Shown here in pieces: positions 1-9,715 of a stretch of 64,000 nucleotides of DNA. The position numbers and the translations under genes are program-made. The notes below the pieces were generated by a model, which had not been told where the DNA came from, ran no database searches, and saw only the letters and a list, made by a program, of their open reading frames with translations. Numbering within the stretch: position 1 is the stretch's first letter; each line of letters begins with the position of its first letter. The DNA comes from Armillaria gallica (Eukaryota > Basidiomycota > Agaricomycetes > Agaricales > Physalacriaceae): assembly GCA_037576215.1 (NCBI GenBank), contig JBANDB010000005.1, positions 4,092,001 to 4,156,000 on the forward strand, read 5' to 3'.

Positions 1-638
1 CGCAGGTGATCCTCATGATCCGCACGTATGCAATATGGGATAGACACAGAGTGGTGTTTTGGTGCTTTATCGGGATTGGGATCTTCTCTTTTATACCGGG
101 CGCAGTCGGTCTTGGTATACAACTCAAGACGGGCCAATGTGGGTTGCTTGCCATCCGTGATAGTCGAGAACTCAATACTGTCTAATTCGCAGTCGTCGGT
201 GATGATCCTGGCTGCTTCAGTCACCCTTCGAAGATAGCAAACTTGCTCTACATCCCCGTGCTCGTTTCAGAGACGATTATTGCTTCGCTCACGCTCATCA
301 AGGGTGTACAGCACCTCCGCCGTTCATCCCACCCATTTCTCGCAGAGCTATATATCTCTGGGATGTTCTTCTATGCATGCCTCCTCCTTGTTACTCTCAC
401 AAATATCCTTGTCCCCATGTGGGCTGCCGGCATCGCACCCTTCCTCCGTTCTTTTCAAAGCATCCTTCATTCCATCCTGACCAACCGCATCATGCTACTC
501 ATTCTCACGCAGAGACGGACATATCGACTTTATCCTAGTGAAGAACTGTACACGGGTGACATCGAACTGTCTGATATCACTTCTGATGGTCTTGGATCTG
601 GAAACGACGCGAAAAATGTACCAGGAATGACGCCCTGA
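1..638 (+). CDS. DUF6533 membrane protein, unit 1 (5' end outside window)
   Basis: This is the C-terminal two thirds of a multi-pass membrane protein of the basidiomycete DUF6533 family; the N-terminal family signature lies left of the window. Visible coding parts are 3-138 and 193-638, separated by a 54-nt intron (gtgggt donor, ttcgcag acceptor) at the same place as in the three other copies. The reading frame is open throughout and ends with a natural stop at 638. Hydrophobic segments include ILMIRTYAIW, LLYIPVLVSETIIASL and GMFFYACLLLVTL; the tail is acidic and hydrophilic (GDIELSDITSD). It is followed by the unit-1 DUF6534 gene. Function is unknown; a receptor-like role is only an inference from topology. 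Whether the missing 5' part is intact cannot be judged. Confidence 0.8.
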
Positions 639-1666
639 CCCGACGGAAGATAGAGCCAACGGTGGAAATAAAGTGCCCTTGAATGGTAGCCGAATCAATG
701 TACCGCCTGTAATGATTATTAACAATGCCGTATTTTACGAGAACGTCTCTGATAAATCAGATTCATCGAAAGTGTAAGAATACATTCACACAATTCAGTG
801 CAGAAGATCGCCGTCGACAGATACATTGCCAGGGACAACCGTCGCCAACGCAGTTTTCTCACGACGGTGGGCACGGTAAATCAAGCGAGTTTCAGTATGA
901 CAGTAATTGAGCGATCAGGAAGCTAGCCCTGGAGACATATAAGTTCAACATTGAAAAGCGTGCTTAATGCGTGCCTCACTCAAATCCTCTTGGGCAAGTC
1001 TCTTCAGCAGAGTGTGATGGCCGCTGTCTACAGTTGCACCCTTGGTAAGTATCTTCTACTATCTTAGCCAATATCGAGGAGAAGGAAGAACAAATGCTGC
1101 CCAGTGACAGACAGAATTTCACTTTGTCAGGACTCGTAGTAAACAGTGAGAGAAACGATCTCAGAGCGACACTTTTGACTTAGGATACCTTGTACTGGCG
1201 AACACGAAGAACATGGGGACTAAGTAGTAGAAATATCTGCGGCTGCTTCTTCGGATATACCGAGTGCATCCGCGACGCGTCCAATGCATCCAAAGTGTTG
1301 CCTTTTCTGGACTCTGTCACACACTTCGACCACCACCACTACCGATTGTCCTCCGAGAGACAAGAGAACTCGTTCATTCAAATTTGCGAGTTATGAAGCT
1401 TCGCACTTACCTTTTAATACCCAGATAAGGATTATCTCAATAGATTCCGGAGCATGCAATGATGTACGTAACATTGAATTCCGTCTGAATTGATCAAGGG
1501 TCGACGATTGAACTGGAATCCACGCTGATTTTTTCCGGGCGCGCACTGCTCATCTATGGCAGGGTCAGATGCTCTTTTGCAACATGACAGTCAGCCGCAT
1601 TTTGAGTGTAGACCTGGAGCTACTTTAGCAGCGGGAAATTTCGTGACAACTCTGCACTCCTAGTCG
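639..1666. other. intergenic region between the paired genes, unit 1
   Basis: No convincing gene. The stretch aligns by eye with 16,247-17,246 (unit 3) and partly with the equivalent parts of units 2 and 4. A conserved block at about 968-1,140 (starting gcctcactcaaatcctcttg) recurs in units 3 and 4 in the same orientation and in unit 2 in reverse. On the minus strand this block has a short frame with the peptide LLKRLAQEDLSEA, whose unit-4 counterpart reads LLERLTQGNLSEA. This may be the relic of a third small gene. It probably also contains the promoter of the DUF6534 gene; no TATA box is obvious. Confidence 0.4.
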
Positions 1667-3174
1667 ATGCCCTCATTTAATACTATTCTGGCCGAAGAGG
1701 CTGGTGTAGCACCCTCAGATTCATATAAATTGTCGGTAACACTCTCGTTCTCACACTGATCTCTGTACTGATCTTAATACTTCAGAACGGGTCCCCTGGT
1801 ACAGCTCTAATCTTATATACCAGAAAGCGGCGGTCGCTCAGTTTTCATGCAGTTGATCGGCTGCTTCCTCAGTCTCATATTATATGGGATCCTGTGCGAT
1901 CAAGTCTGTGAGTGGTCCTATCCTTGTCCGCACGGTGTTGGCTGTCCTTTACTCACTCATCCAAAGACATATATTACATCTCCTTTCCTAAGGATAATCT
2001 GACGTCCAAGACTGTCGTATATCTTCTCTGGTTGACCGAGACTATTCAGACTGCTACCAACATCTATTACACTTTCGACACGTTCTGTTACAACTTTGGG
2101 AACCTTTCGGGATTAGATGATGTCAGTATCATATGGTTCACCATTCCTATTCTCTCTGGATTTGGTGCGTACTTATTCACGCACGCTTATGCTTTGGGTT
2201 ACTGAAATAGCGGTAGTTGGCTGCATCGCCCAATTATTTTACGCCTGGCGGATGTATAAATTCAGCAAGAAGGCCTGGTGGCTATGTATTACCATTTCGG
2301 TGGTAAGGTTTTAAAAAAACGTCTTATACTGCTCCCTAAAAGCACGATCTTCATCAAAGATCGCTTTTACTCAATTTACAGCTGCGATTTGTTGCGGCAT
2401 CCAAGTACGGAACACTGGCCACTACTCAAAGCTTCAGAAAAATCCCACGATGACGGTGACGGCAATAGTGAGCGGGTCGTCGTCATGTCCCGTAATCAAT
2501 CATTTACGACTCGCAGATATGGTTGGGTGGAAGCGTTTTGTGTGATACTGCCATTGCTTTGTGCATGACCTACCTCGTAAGTGAAATCGGGGCATAGCAC
2601 TTATGTCTTGACTGATCGTTGCCGCCTGTAGTTAAGTCGAGCTCAAACCGGTCTCAAATCTACTCGGATACTTCTTTCCAGGCTAATACGACTGAGCATT
2701 GAAACCGGGATAATAACAGGTTGGCCGTATACTAAGAAACTGGATCGCATCAGTTCATTTACCATCTACGCAGCTGCGATTGCTGCCGTCCACATGGCAA
2801 TCTATCTCTCCTATCACAATAACAACTACCACACTGCCCCTGCGAACTGCTTGGTAAAGATATATTCGAATACGGTCCTTGCTGTTTGCAACAGCCGTAT
2901 GACAGGACGGATTCGCGGAGGAAGGGAAGACACAACCCTTCACTCGTTTGACTCTTTCGATATGTCAATTGGCGGATTGAATATCGAGCTTCGGGATACA
3001 GCGACCAGCACAAACGCAGATTCTTCTCTGCGGCCTGAGTTCTCCCAAAGAAGCGATGACCAGGAGAAGGCTATTGAGCTCAACGATAGTTTTTTAAACA
3101 CTGGCTCGGCGGCAGACGTGTTGGGCGCAAAGGTCAGTCACTTTCGCCCTCAAGTCAAGCAGATCATCTTATAG
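1667..3174 (+). CDS. DUF6534 membrane protein, unit 1, intact (8 exons)
   Basis: Predicted exons are 1667-1731, 1786-1798, 1853-1907, 1967-2164, 2217-2302, 2360-2467, 2517-2576 and 2632-3174. They join to an open frame of 375 residues. The N-terminal family features are present: LTGPLLIGCFLSLILYG, then YISFPKD and LLWLTETIQTA. A later block IWLGGSVLCDTAIAL is followed by an Arg-rich link, a last hydrophobic segment and a soluble Ser/Asp-rich tail after NTVLAVCNSRM. Topology suggests a plasma or internal membrane protein with six or seven helices. Exon 2 is only 13 nt; it was chosen because it alone joins the LTGPL and LIGCF parts in frame and avoids a TAA that is present if intron 2 is kept. 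The copy ends earlier than unit 2 because of a TAG at 3,172. Molecular function is unknown. Confidence 0.82.
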
Positions 3175-3731
3175 AGATTCTATCCAGTCAACATGAATAG
3201 CTCTGCGTTGTGTTGATGGTTAGCATTAGTACTCGTGCGGATTGTATACAACTATAATTAATACAAATGCGTAATTGCCATCGAACTTGAATACCTAGCA
3301 CGACTTACTGATAGAAGAGCCGGGGGTATTTCCTTGCATTTTTCACCGTAAAATAGGTACCCCGCATTCCGTTTTCGAGAGCTATCTATTGCTACCATGT
3401 CCACAGGAACTGTCAACTCGGCCGCCGCTTCCCTCTTTTGACCGCGAAAGAGACGTCCCCGGAATGCGCGGAAATGGCAGAATTGAGCATCAGGTTTGCA
3501 TCCCAAAGTAGATCGTCGACGGCGATCGGAATAGTTTTCCCGCTGAACATCCACTCCCGACACAAGGTCTACTGAGGCCATTATATCTACTCATTTCGGA
3601 AATTTTCTTAATTGATCAACCGAAGATTCGTATGAGAGCATAATTGTATTTACGCTCTCAAACCTAAATGCCGAGATGGAAGATACAGTTTACCAAGGTG
3701 CACGCTATCTGCACCATAGACGAGCAGATTG
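3175..3731. other. conserved downstream block, unit 1
   Basis: The sequence at about 3,220-3,580 recurs downstream of the DUF6534 genes of units 2 (11,300-11,510), 3 (18,830-19,170) and 4 (39,790-40,025). On the plus strand the copies share a peptide frame containing LSIRFASQ, preceded by LTAKETS in units 1 and 2. On the minus strand there is an overlapping 107-codon frame. Neither is recognised. It may be the first exon of a lost gene or simply duplicated 3' flank. Confidence 0.35.
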
Positions 3732-4522
3732 CTAACTACCCGCGAATTGAGCAAGAGAGAATGTGCATGGAGACAGACGTACTAATTCGACGGGCCTATT
3801 AAACTGGGAACGGACGATACCATTGAGACATCTCACACTTTCTGGAAACCACAAATTAGCGTTTCGTCTTTGGCGTAATCTAACGCTTCTCGTGTCGCAT
3901 TGGTTCCCAGGAGAAAGCCAGCCTAGGCGACCCGTCGGAATACTTTTCCGTCCTATGTCTGACAAAGAGATACGCATATGGCCCTTGATCTTCCAGGGCA
4001 ATCCATGCAGATTCTCAGTCCGAGTGGCATCCAGTCTTTCGAACCAATGACCATCGCGCTCGGTGTCGTATCTATCCGCCCAACGTAGAAGATCATCGAC
4101 CGTCATCGCAAATCCACAAATGTGGAAATGTATGGTTTTTCCAGGTTTATGCGGGGGATTTCGGTGCCAAGTGAATCGGAAGTGGCAGAGACGGATTTAG
4201 TCGGTGCCCTTCGTCGTCTATTAGCGAATGTGAATGGAATATGAGTGAACGACCTTACATTTGATGTCCGAGGGCATCGACTGCGAATATAGTTTGCGTA
4301 GTTAGCAAGGGGGTCACGGTTTAAGGAGAAGACGTGATTCCCACCGAAAAATGGCAATCCTACCAAAAAAAAAACGGGTGAAATCTTATCCCACCATTTT
4401 CGGAGATCCTCATTCACCATTACAAAACAACCGAAGGCTCGAGATTCATACCTTTGAAACATCATTTTGGAATGTCTAACCAGTGACAGAGAGGATTTGT
4501 CGGTGATCCCGCAGTTTGTCAT
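3732..4522 (-). other. conserved unidentified minus-strand reading frames, unit 1
   Basis: Two overlapping minus-strand frames (4,522-4,103 and 4,106-3,732) are conserved with unit 3 (19,462-20,110). The shared part of the downstream frame contains LLRWADRYDTERDGHWFERL followed by GLPWKIKGHM and a region reading SDIGRKSIPTGRLG. The upstream frame contains DLRKWWDKISPVFF. The strong amino-acid conservation in this frame and its protein-like composition favour a former gene on the minus strand, opposite to its neighbours. The join between the two frames is not solved, and unit 3 has indels here. I do not recognise the family. Confidence 0.35.
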
Positions 4523-5143
4523 CTACTTCCAGAAGGTCTCCAGAGGATCTGAACACATCCTTTTAACTGATGCGCAGCTGCAGTTGAAGACTAAGGCTGT
4601 CGCCCCGGATTTCTGGGTCAGTGTTGGTTACCGACGACCGCAAGAGCAAGGCAGATTGGAAAGAAACGGCAGGATCTGCGAAACTGAGTATGCTACAGAA
4701 TGATTAGAACACTGACATTTAGATAGGAGAACATATACTCGAATTCAAGATATTACAAGGCACCGGAAGTACTAGCAAATGGCCAACTTCAAGGAACTTA
4801 GTGCGTTGTTGGTTAACAAAAGGTCCTCTTTCTGGCCGTCTCGCATGTCATTTCGGCCGACTCTCCATAAAGTCATCCGCACAAGGGATAGCTCGCCGAG
4901 CATCTTCATTACGAGTCCGATTCTGCTCCGATTTATGTAAGTTTTACCTTTGAATTCAGCAGCGATCAATAGCATTCCTTTTATGGCAAAAATTGTCTTT
5001 CAAAAATATTAGAGCTGGACCAATGCTCCATCCTCGACATACAACACTGGCGTTGTGCACCAATATCCTAAGCATTGGTGCGCAACTTTAGAGGTATGTT
5101 TCATTTATATCCGTACTTACTAGTCTATTTTATTTAGGTCCTT
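4523..5143 (+). other. decayed conserved block with NKRSSFWPSRMSF frame, unit 1
   Basis: At 4,779-4,870 a plus-strand frame reads NKRSSFWPSRMSF. The counterpart in unit 3 (20,497-20,688) is longer and open, and the unit-2 counterpart lies at about 12,600-12,760 inside a longer frame. Here the frame soon shifts. A second short frame at about 5,025-5,085 (TLALCTNI) is shared with unit 3 and is followed by an intron-like gap up to 5,138. Unidentified and probably non-functional in this copy. Confidence 0.3.
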
Positions 5144-5800
5144 TTGGCGCATCCGGCAGCCCCAAGAACCCCGGATAACGACAATCTCACCCTCATCTCG
5201 CGCGTAAGCACTCACGCGACGCAGCACCACATGCGACACCCAAACGGTGACCACTCACGACAGTTATCAACTAGGACGATGGGGACGGCGATGCTTCGCC
5301 AATCACTACCTCGAAACCGGCACCATCCACCTATTACCCCATCCTCTGGATCGACATCGGGGCCGTAATTTCGTTCACAGAACTGGCCACGGACCAAGCG
5401 GAGAATCCGAAATCGGGTGCCTTCTGCAAGTACGGCATGGGAACGAGCATTCAGCAATGGGGACGGGGATGGGGACGAACAGGGCGACGACGACGACGAC
5501 GACGAGAGGTCCAGGGAGGGTCCGAGAACATTGCAGCCGTATGAAGGAAGGTAGGGCATGGGCGCAGTGGAAGGAGAACATCCTGGAGAAGATGCAGGAG
5601 GGCGGAACGGTGCGAGCAGGAGGGTAGGAGCAAGATCGAGCTCCCGACATCCATCGAAGGCAGCGATGACAACGACCCTTTGGGCGTCGATTCTACATCC
5701 CAGTATGCGGCGGACGATGCCAAGACAACAGCTACGCGAGCACCGATGGCCCCGCCACTGCTACCCCCGCCTGATACCAACATGAGTCCCTAATGCCCAC
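5144..5800 (+). pseudogene. unidentified conserved ORF, broken copy, unit 1
   Basis: The plus-strand frame at 5,247-5,627 (126 codons) corresponds to the 200-codon open frame at 21,044-21,646 in unit 3. Shared peptides are HRGRNFVHRT, GPSGESE and MKEGRAWAQWKE, and both end a conserved stretch with GGTVRAGG. In this copy the frame meets a TAG just after GGTVRAGG, and the following Asp-rich and Pro-rich part is in another frame. A run of (CGA)n codons at about 5,487-5,507 is length-variable between copies. No family was recognised. Composition (Arg/Thr/Pro-rich) could also mean that neither frame was ever coding. Confidence 0.3.
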
Positions 5801-6273
5801 TCCAGGTCAGAAATACCGCCCATCTCCCCATTTTCGATATGGGGGATCACGGATAAACGACCCGATTTCCTCTCCGACGTTGTCATCATCGACGATGACG
5901 ATGACGACACCTGGTCGCCCCTCCCCGCTGCATCCTTCGCCCTCTATTGACCGTACGATCACCGTCGGACCGCATACTCGCCCGACCAACGATTCTTGCA
6001 GCCGTCGACGACATCTCCGCTTTAATACCAATTTTTTTTTTTCCATTTTCCACGGCTTTGCGCGGCCCTCGTGTGCTGAATTCGCCGGCTATGTGTAGCA
6101 GACGATCTATTGTCGCCATCTATGCGTAGTAGAATGCCCACCAGCGCGCATACTAGCCCCCTCCCGCAATCCCGCCTGTTTTATCTGTTTTATATATATC
6201 AAATATCAGAAATCAGATTCTGAAAGCTACCAGCAAATTCTTCCCAGAAATAAGATGACGTTCTCATACTACT
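5801..6273. other. no recognised gene; GATGACGATGAC-rich tract
   Basis: Low-complexity sequence with trinucleotide-like GAC/GAT stretches near 5,885-5,910, aligned with about 21,550-22,200 of unit 3. AT-rich sequence follows from about 6,180. I see no supported feature. Confidence 0.3.
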
Positions 6274-7020
6274 CTCCACAACAGCGACGCCCATGGACTA
6301 CGGACAGAGATATCCTTCAGCGCTGCGCTCAGCAAACTTTTGAACTGGTCTCTTGGGACCAAAAAAACCCTTGAGATTGGGACACTTGCATGGTGAGCAT
6401 CGTACTTGTGTCACTGTTGACCTGTCATATAACTGTCATTTGTAGATACTCGACTATATCTCTGTCGAGAGCACTTCCCAAGTACGGAAAGGCCATCTCT
6501 CTCGAACTCCGCGAACTCGATGCCAAGGTAATATCGGGTGGTCATTATCTTGTGTTCAAAGACTTGAATCAGCCCAGGTCGCCTCGGAAAATATTGCACT
6601 TGCTGGTTTAATCTTTCAAGTTGAAATGATCATCGGTCCTGCACTCTAAACCCTCGCAAAGTTTTCAACTGCCCTTAAATCTGACTTGATCTTCATCGAC
6701 GTGGATAAAAACCCCCCATGACTGAGTACTTTGAAGTTTGTGAAGGCGAAACGGTTGATAAAATAAGGAGGGATTAGTACTGTGAGCACATCCGTTTCTT
6801 GGAAGAAATGTACTTGACACATAGTATGCATAGATCCTCGATAATGCCGTTCTGAATGGCGATGTCACTAACCAAAATCTTCAAGATACACTCCGTTTAT
6901 GACAAAGTCAAGGGGATTAAAAGTCTGCTTGTTTCAATTAAAGGGGACAATGAAGTCGAAAATCGAAACTACGAATATCAGTACCGCAGACGAGAAGGGT
7001 TACGACGGCTTCTTCGGACT
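6274..7020 (+). pseudogene. O-methyltransferase (family 3, caffeoyl-CoA type) pseudogene, unit 1
   Basis: Decayed exons of a SAM-dependent O-methyltransferase can be followed in order. The N-terminal region is LHNSDAHG. The SAM-binding start reads LEIGTL, and after an intron it continues as YSTISLSRALP and the acidic motif AISLELRELDAK. After a second intron come VASENIALAGL and VEMIIGPAL. The metal-binding motif is LIFIDVDK (6,685-6,708; family consensus FIDADK). The C-terminal signature TADEKGYDGF is at about 6,980-7,014. An in-frame TAA follows GPAL, and several frameshifts follow it. Family members methylate catechol-type hydroxyls in the cytosol. This copy cannot be functional as read. 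A second copy lies in unit 3. Confidence 0.75.
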
Positions 7021-7400
7021 CATACCTACTGTGCTCGCAAACGCCCACTTCGGCAAACTTCGAGGGCGAAAGGATCTTTTACAATTTTGGAACAGTGCGA
7101 CTAGCGATCTCCGAGTTGCGCATTGGCGCGTTCTACTACCATGCTACGCAGCCAAGGTGCGTTTGTCAAGCATGTGGTCCATCGGTCCATAGCCAGGACC
7201 CAGGTCGACGATAATATCTCCGCAATACAGAACATTCCGCAGGCATGGCGGAGAATTTACTCGGACAGTACTTGGAATTCGTTCCTTGTCTCTGTTTCTA
7301 CTCCGTCTTAGCTGTAACTTGTAAGTCCTCTGAGTCGACTGGCCTGAGAGCATGTCAAATCGTCCGCCACCGCAGTTTCGGTTCATCCCTGTTTAATCTT
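7021..7400. other. conserved block downstream of the O-methyltransferase, unit 1
   Basis: This block is shared with unit 3 (23,650-24,010); a short piece is shared with unit 2 (14,590-14,690). The plus strand has the frame SDLRVAHWRVLLP, conserved in units 1 and 3. The minus strand has a frame with GDIIVDLGPGYGPMDHML, which resembles motif I of class-I SAM methyltransferases (DxGxGxG). If real, it would be a second, convergent methyltransferase fragment. The rest of that frame does not continue convincingly, so the assignment is weak. Confidence 0.3.
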
Positions 7401-7887
7401 ATCCAGAACAACGATAACTGCTACAAGGCACAGCATATATGTAATGTCGCATATCTACATCTTATATATAAGTGAGCCGAGGGGACTTGATGTTTATAAC
7501 TCGCTGTTCAGGACCTGTTCGACAAATACAGGAATGGGCGTTCCAGGGCGTGTACTACTTCCGGGTGAGCGAAATTTTTGGTTTTGACTACAACCAAAAG
7601 TCCCCGGCGTTCCTAGTACCGAAGACTCTGGTTGTAGTCACGAAACATACTTGTTTCCGAACCGTTCTGATTCTATTCATCTTGGCGTAATACACCGCCC
7701 GGTACTGAAGAAATGTCGGCATTGAGGTTAAGCATGTTCGGACCGTCGTCTATAAAGCCTCAGGACCGCAAGCGCTAAAAGGGCCAGTATAAGATTGTGT
7801 TCTTCTCGCTCTATCTTTCATGCACTCCTTCTTTCTCATTGAACATTGGCAGTTACCAGCGGAATTTATATCTCGACTGTTTCGAGG
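7401..7887 (+). promoter_or_regulatory. upstream region and promoter of DUF6533, unit 2
   Basis: This region is conserved in front of the DUF6533 genes of units 3 (14,760-15,242) and 4 (24,050-24,526). A TATA box (tataaa) sits at 7,751-7,756, about 137 nt before the start codon, followed by pyrimidine-rich sequence (about 7,800-7,835), a plausible fungal initiation region. A 72-codon frame at 7,472-7,690 is conserved in length with 24,093-24,311, but it is not recognised and may be chance in a conserved promoter. Confidence 0.55.
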
Positions 7888-8934
7888 ATGTCATTAACGG
7901 TGAGTAGTGCTTGGTCCTATTTCCCTCATCTGTTGTATTCAGTCAAGTTCTTAAACTTCCATACAGACACCCGGCTCTAATTCTTCCTCATATTACTCTT
8001 TCATTGCGAGCGTGACTGTGCTCGTCTATGATCTACTCCTTCTTCTCCCCACAGAAATTGATTATGTGTGGCTTCCTAGACCCTTACATCCATTCCTACC
8101 GCTGTTCATATTCAATCGCTACTGGCCCTTGATCAATGCGGCGATCGCCATCAAACTCCTGCACAACCCCAGTGCTGCCCAGTGCCGCCTGCTTTCCTAC
8201 ATTGCTGGCCCGCTCGCAGTCATTGGTATTTTCGCATCACAAGCGATCCTCATGATCCGCACGTATGCAATATGGGATAGACACAGAGTGGTGTTTTGGT
8301 GCTTTATCGGGATTGGGATCTTCTGTTTCGTACCGACCGCAGTCAGTCTTGTTATAGAACTGACGACGAGCAAATGTGGGTTGTTTGCCATCCGTGATAG
8401 CCGAGAACTCAATATTGTCTAATTCGCAGTCGTCGGACTGCAAGATCACCGGCATACTGACTGCCTGAGTCAATCTTCGCATTTGCCAAACTTTCTTTAC
8501 ATTCCCGTGCTCGTTTCAGAGACAATCATTGCTTCGCTCACGTTCTTTAAAGGCGTACAGCATCTCCGCAATTCATGGTTCCATCCGTTTATCACAGAGT
8601 TTTATGTCTCTGGGATGCTCTTCTATGCATCTCTCCTCCTTCTCACTCTCGCAAACATCCTTGTCCCCATGTGGGCCCACGACGTCGCACCCGTCTCTCT
8701 TATTATCAAAACACCTTTCATTCCATCCTGAGCAACCGCATCATGCTAATCATTCTCACGCAGAGGCGGACACGTCGAAACCATTCTACAGAAGAGCTGT
8801 ACTCGGGTGACATCGAACTGTCTGATATCACTTCTGACGATCCTGGTTCCAGAAACGATGTGGAAAATGCACCAGGAATAAAGCCCGGATCCGATGGAAG
8901 AATACAGCCAACGGTGGAAATAAATTGCGCTTGA
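7888..8934 (+). pseudogene. DUF6533 membrane protein, unit 2, one frameshift
   Basis: Exons are 7888-7899, 7967-8375 and 8430-8934. Exon 1 encodes only MSLT. Exon 2 carries the DUF6533 signature VYDLLLLLPTEIDYVW and NRYWPLI, then hydrophobic segments. Exon 3 gives LYIPVLVSETIIASLTFF and the acidic tail. Compared with unit 4, one base is missing near 8,690 (after MWAHDVAP), which shifts the frame and ends it early. The expected tail reappears in another frame up to 8,934. Everything else, including TATA box and splice sites, looks intact, so loss is recent or the base is a sequencing error. Confidence 0.8.
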
Positions 8935-9715
8935 GCGGTACTAGCCGATTCATTGTACCGCCTCTGACAAATTGGATTCCATGCTACATACATGTCGGAC
9001 TAGTCTCGTCCCCATCCGTTCTGGCGTGCACACGTGTAGTCTCCATGTCATTTGCGTTCGTGAATACAAGGTATGCTCAACCAAAGTCGTCGTTTTCTTT
9101 CGATCCTTTAATTTACAATGAGTCCTGACAATATCGAGTAAGCGTCTGTTGGGCAACATTTCTCCTCCTCCTACTTCTCGATATAAGCCATGGATGCAAT
9201 ATAAGTCATGGATGCAATTTTAGACAGCGGCGATCACTACTGGAGAGACTCGCCCAAGGGAATTTGAGTGAGGCAGCCTGTCGTACGGTGCAAGGCGCAG
9301 TCACCCACTGTGTATCCGCTGACACGTCTGGGAACAATGTCAATATTGCCTTTTGTGGAAGTGTCCAAGGTCTCACGCATCAACGTTCAACCACGACCCT
9401 CACCGACTCTGAGAGGCAAGAGAACTGATTTCATTATGTGATTTATAGTAAGCATTGAATTCACTTTTCAATAGCAAAATATGCCTCATCTCAATATATG
9501 TTCTGGAGCATCCAATGATGTACGTAGTAATGAATTGATCAAAGTTGACATGGACGACAGAACTGGCAGCTATACTGACTTCTTCTAGGCGCGCACTGCT
9601 CAGTTATGGCAGCACCATCCCTATGCAATATGACCGTCGGCCGCATTTTGGGCGTGACACTTTAGAGTTACTTAAGTACGTAGAGGGAAATTTCGTGGTA
9701 ACTCTGTACTCCTCG
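8935..9715. other. intergenic region with a local inversion, unit 2
   Basis: No supported gene. About 9,000-9,311 is the reverse complement of the matching segments of units 1, 3 and 4: gaatttgagtgaggcagcc reads rightward here, whereas gcctcactcaaat-type sequence reads rightward in the other units. The flanks on both sides stay collinear with unit 4. A near-duplicate of catggatgcaat occurs at 9,188 and 9,208. Confidence 0.6.

Noticed and set aside
5212..5783. Minus-strand Ser/Pro-rich frames (up to 115 codons) and the matching ones at 21,099-21,664
   Set aside because: They are mirror frames of GC-rich triplet runs on the plus strand and change composition with repeat length.
7472..7690. 72-codon ORF conserved with 24,093-24,311 as a small protein gene
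   Set aside because: Conserved in length, but it lies within a conserved promoter region, the unit-3 copy at 14,880-15,020 is not open, and there is no recognised motif; left as a possibility only.
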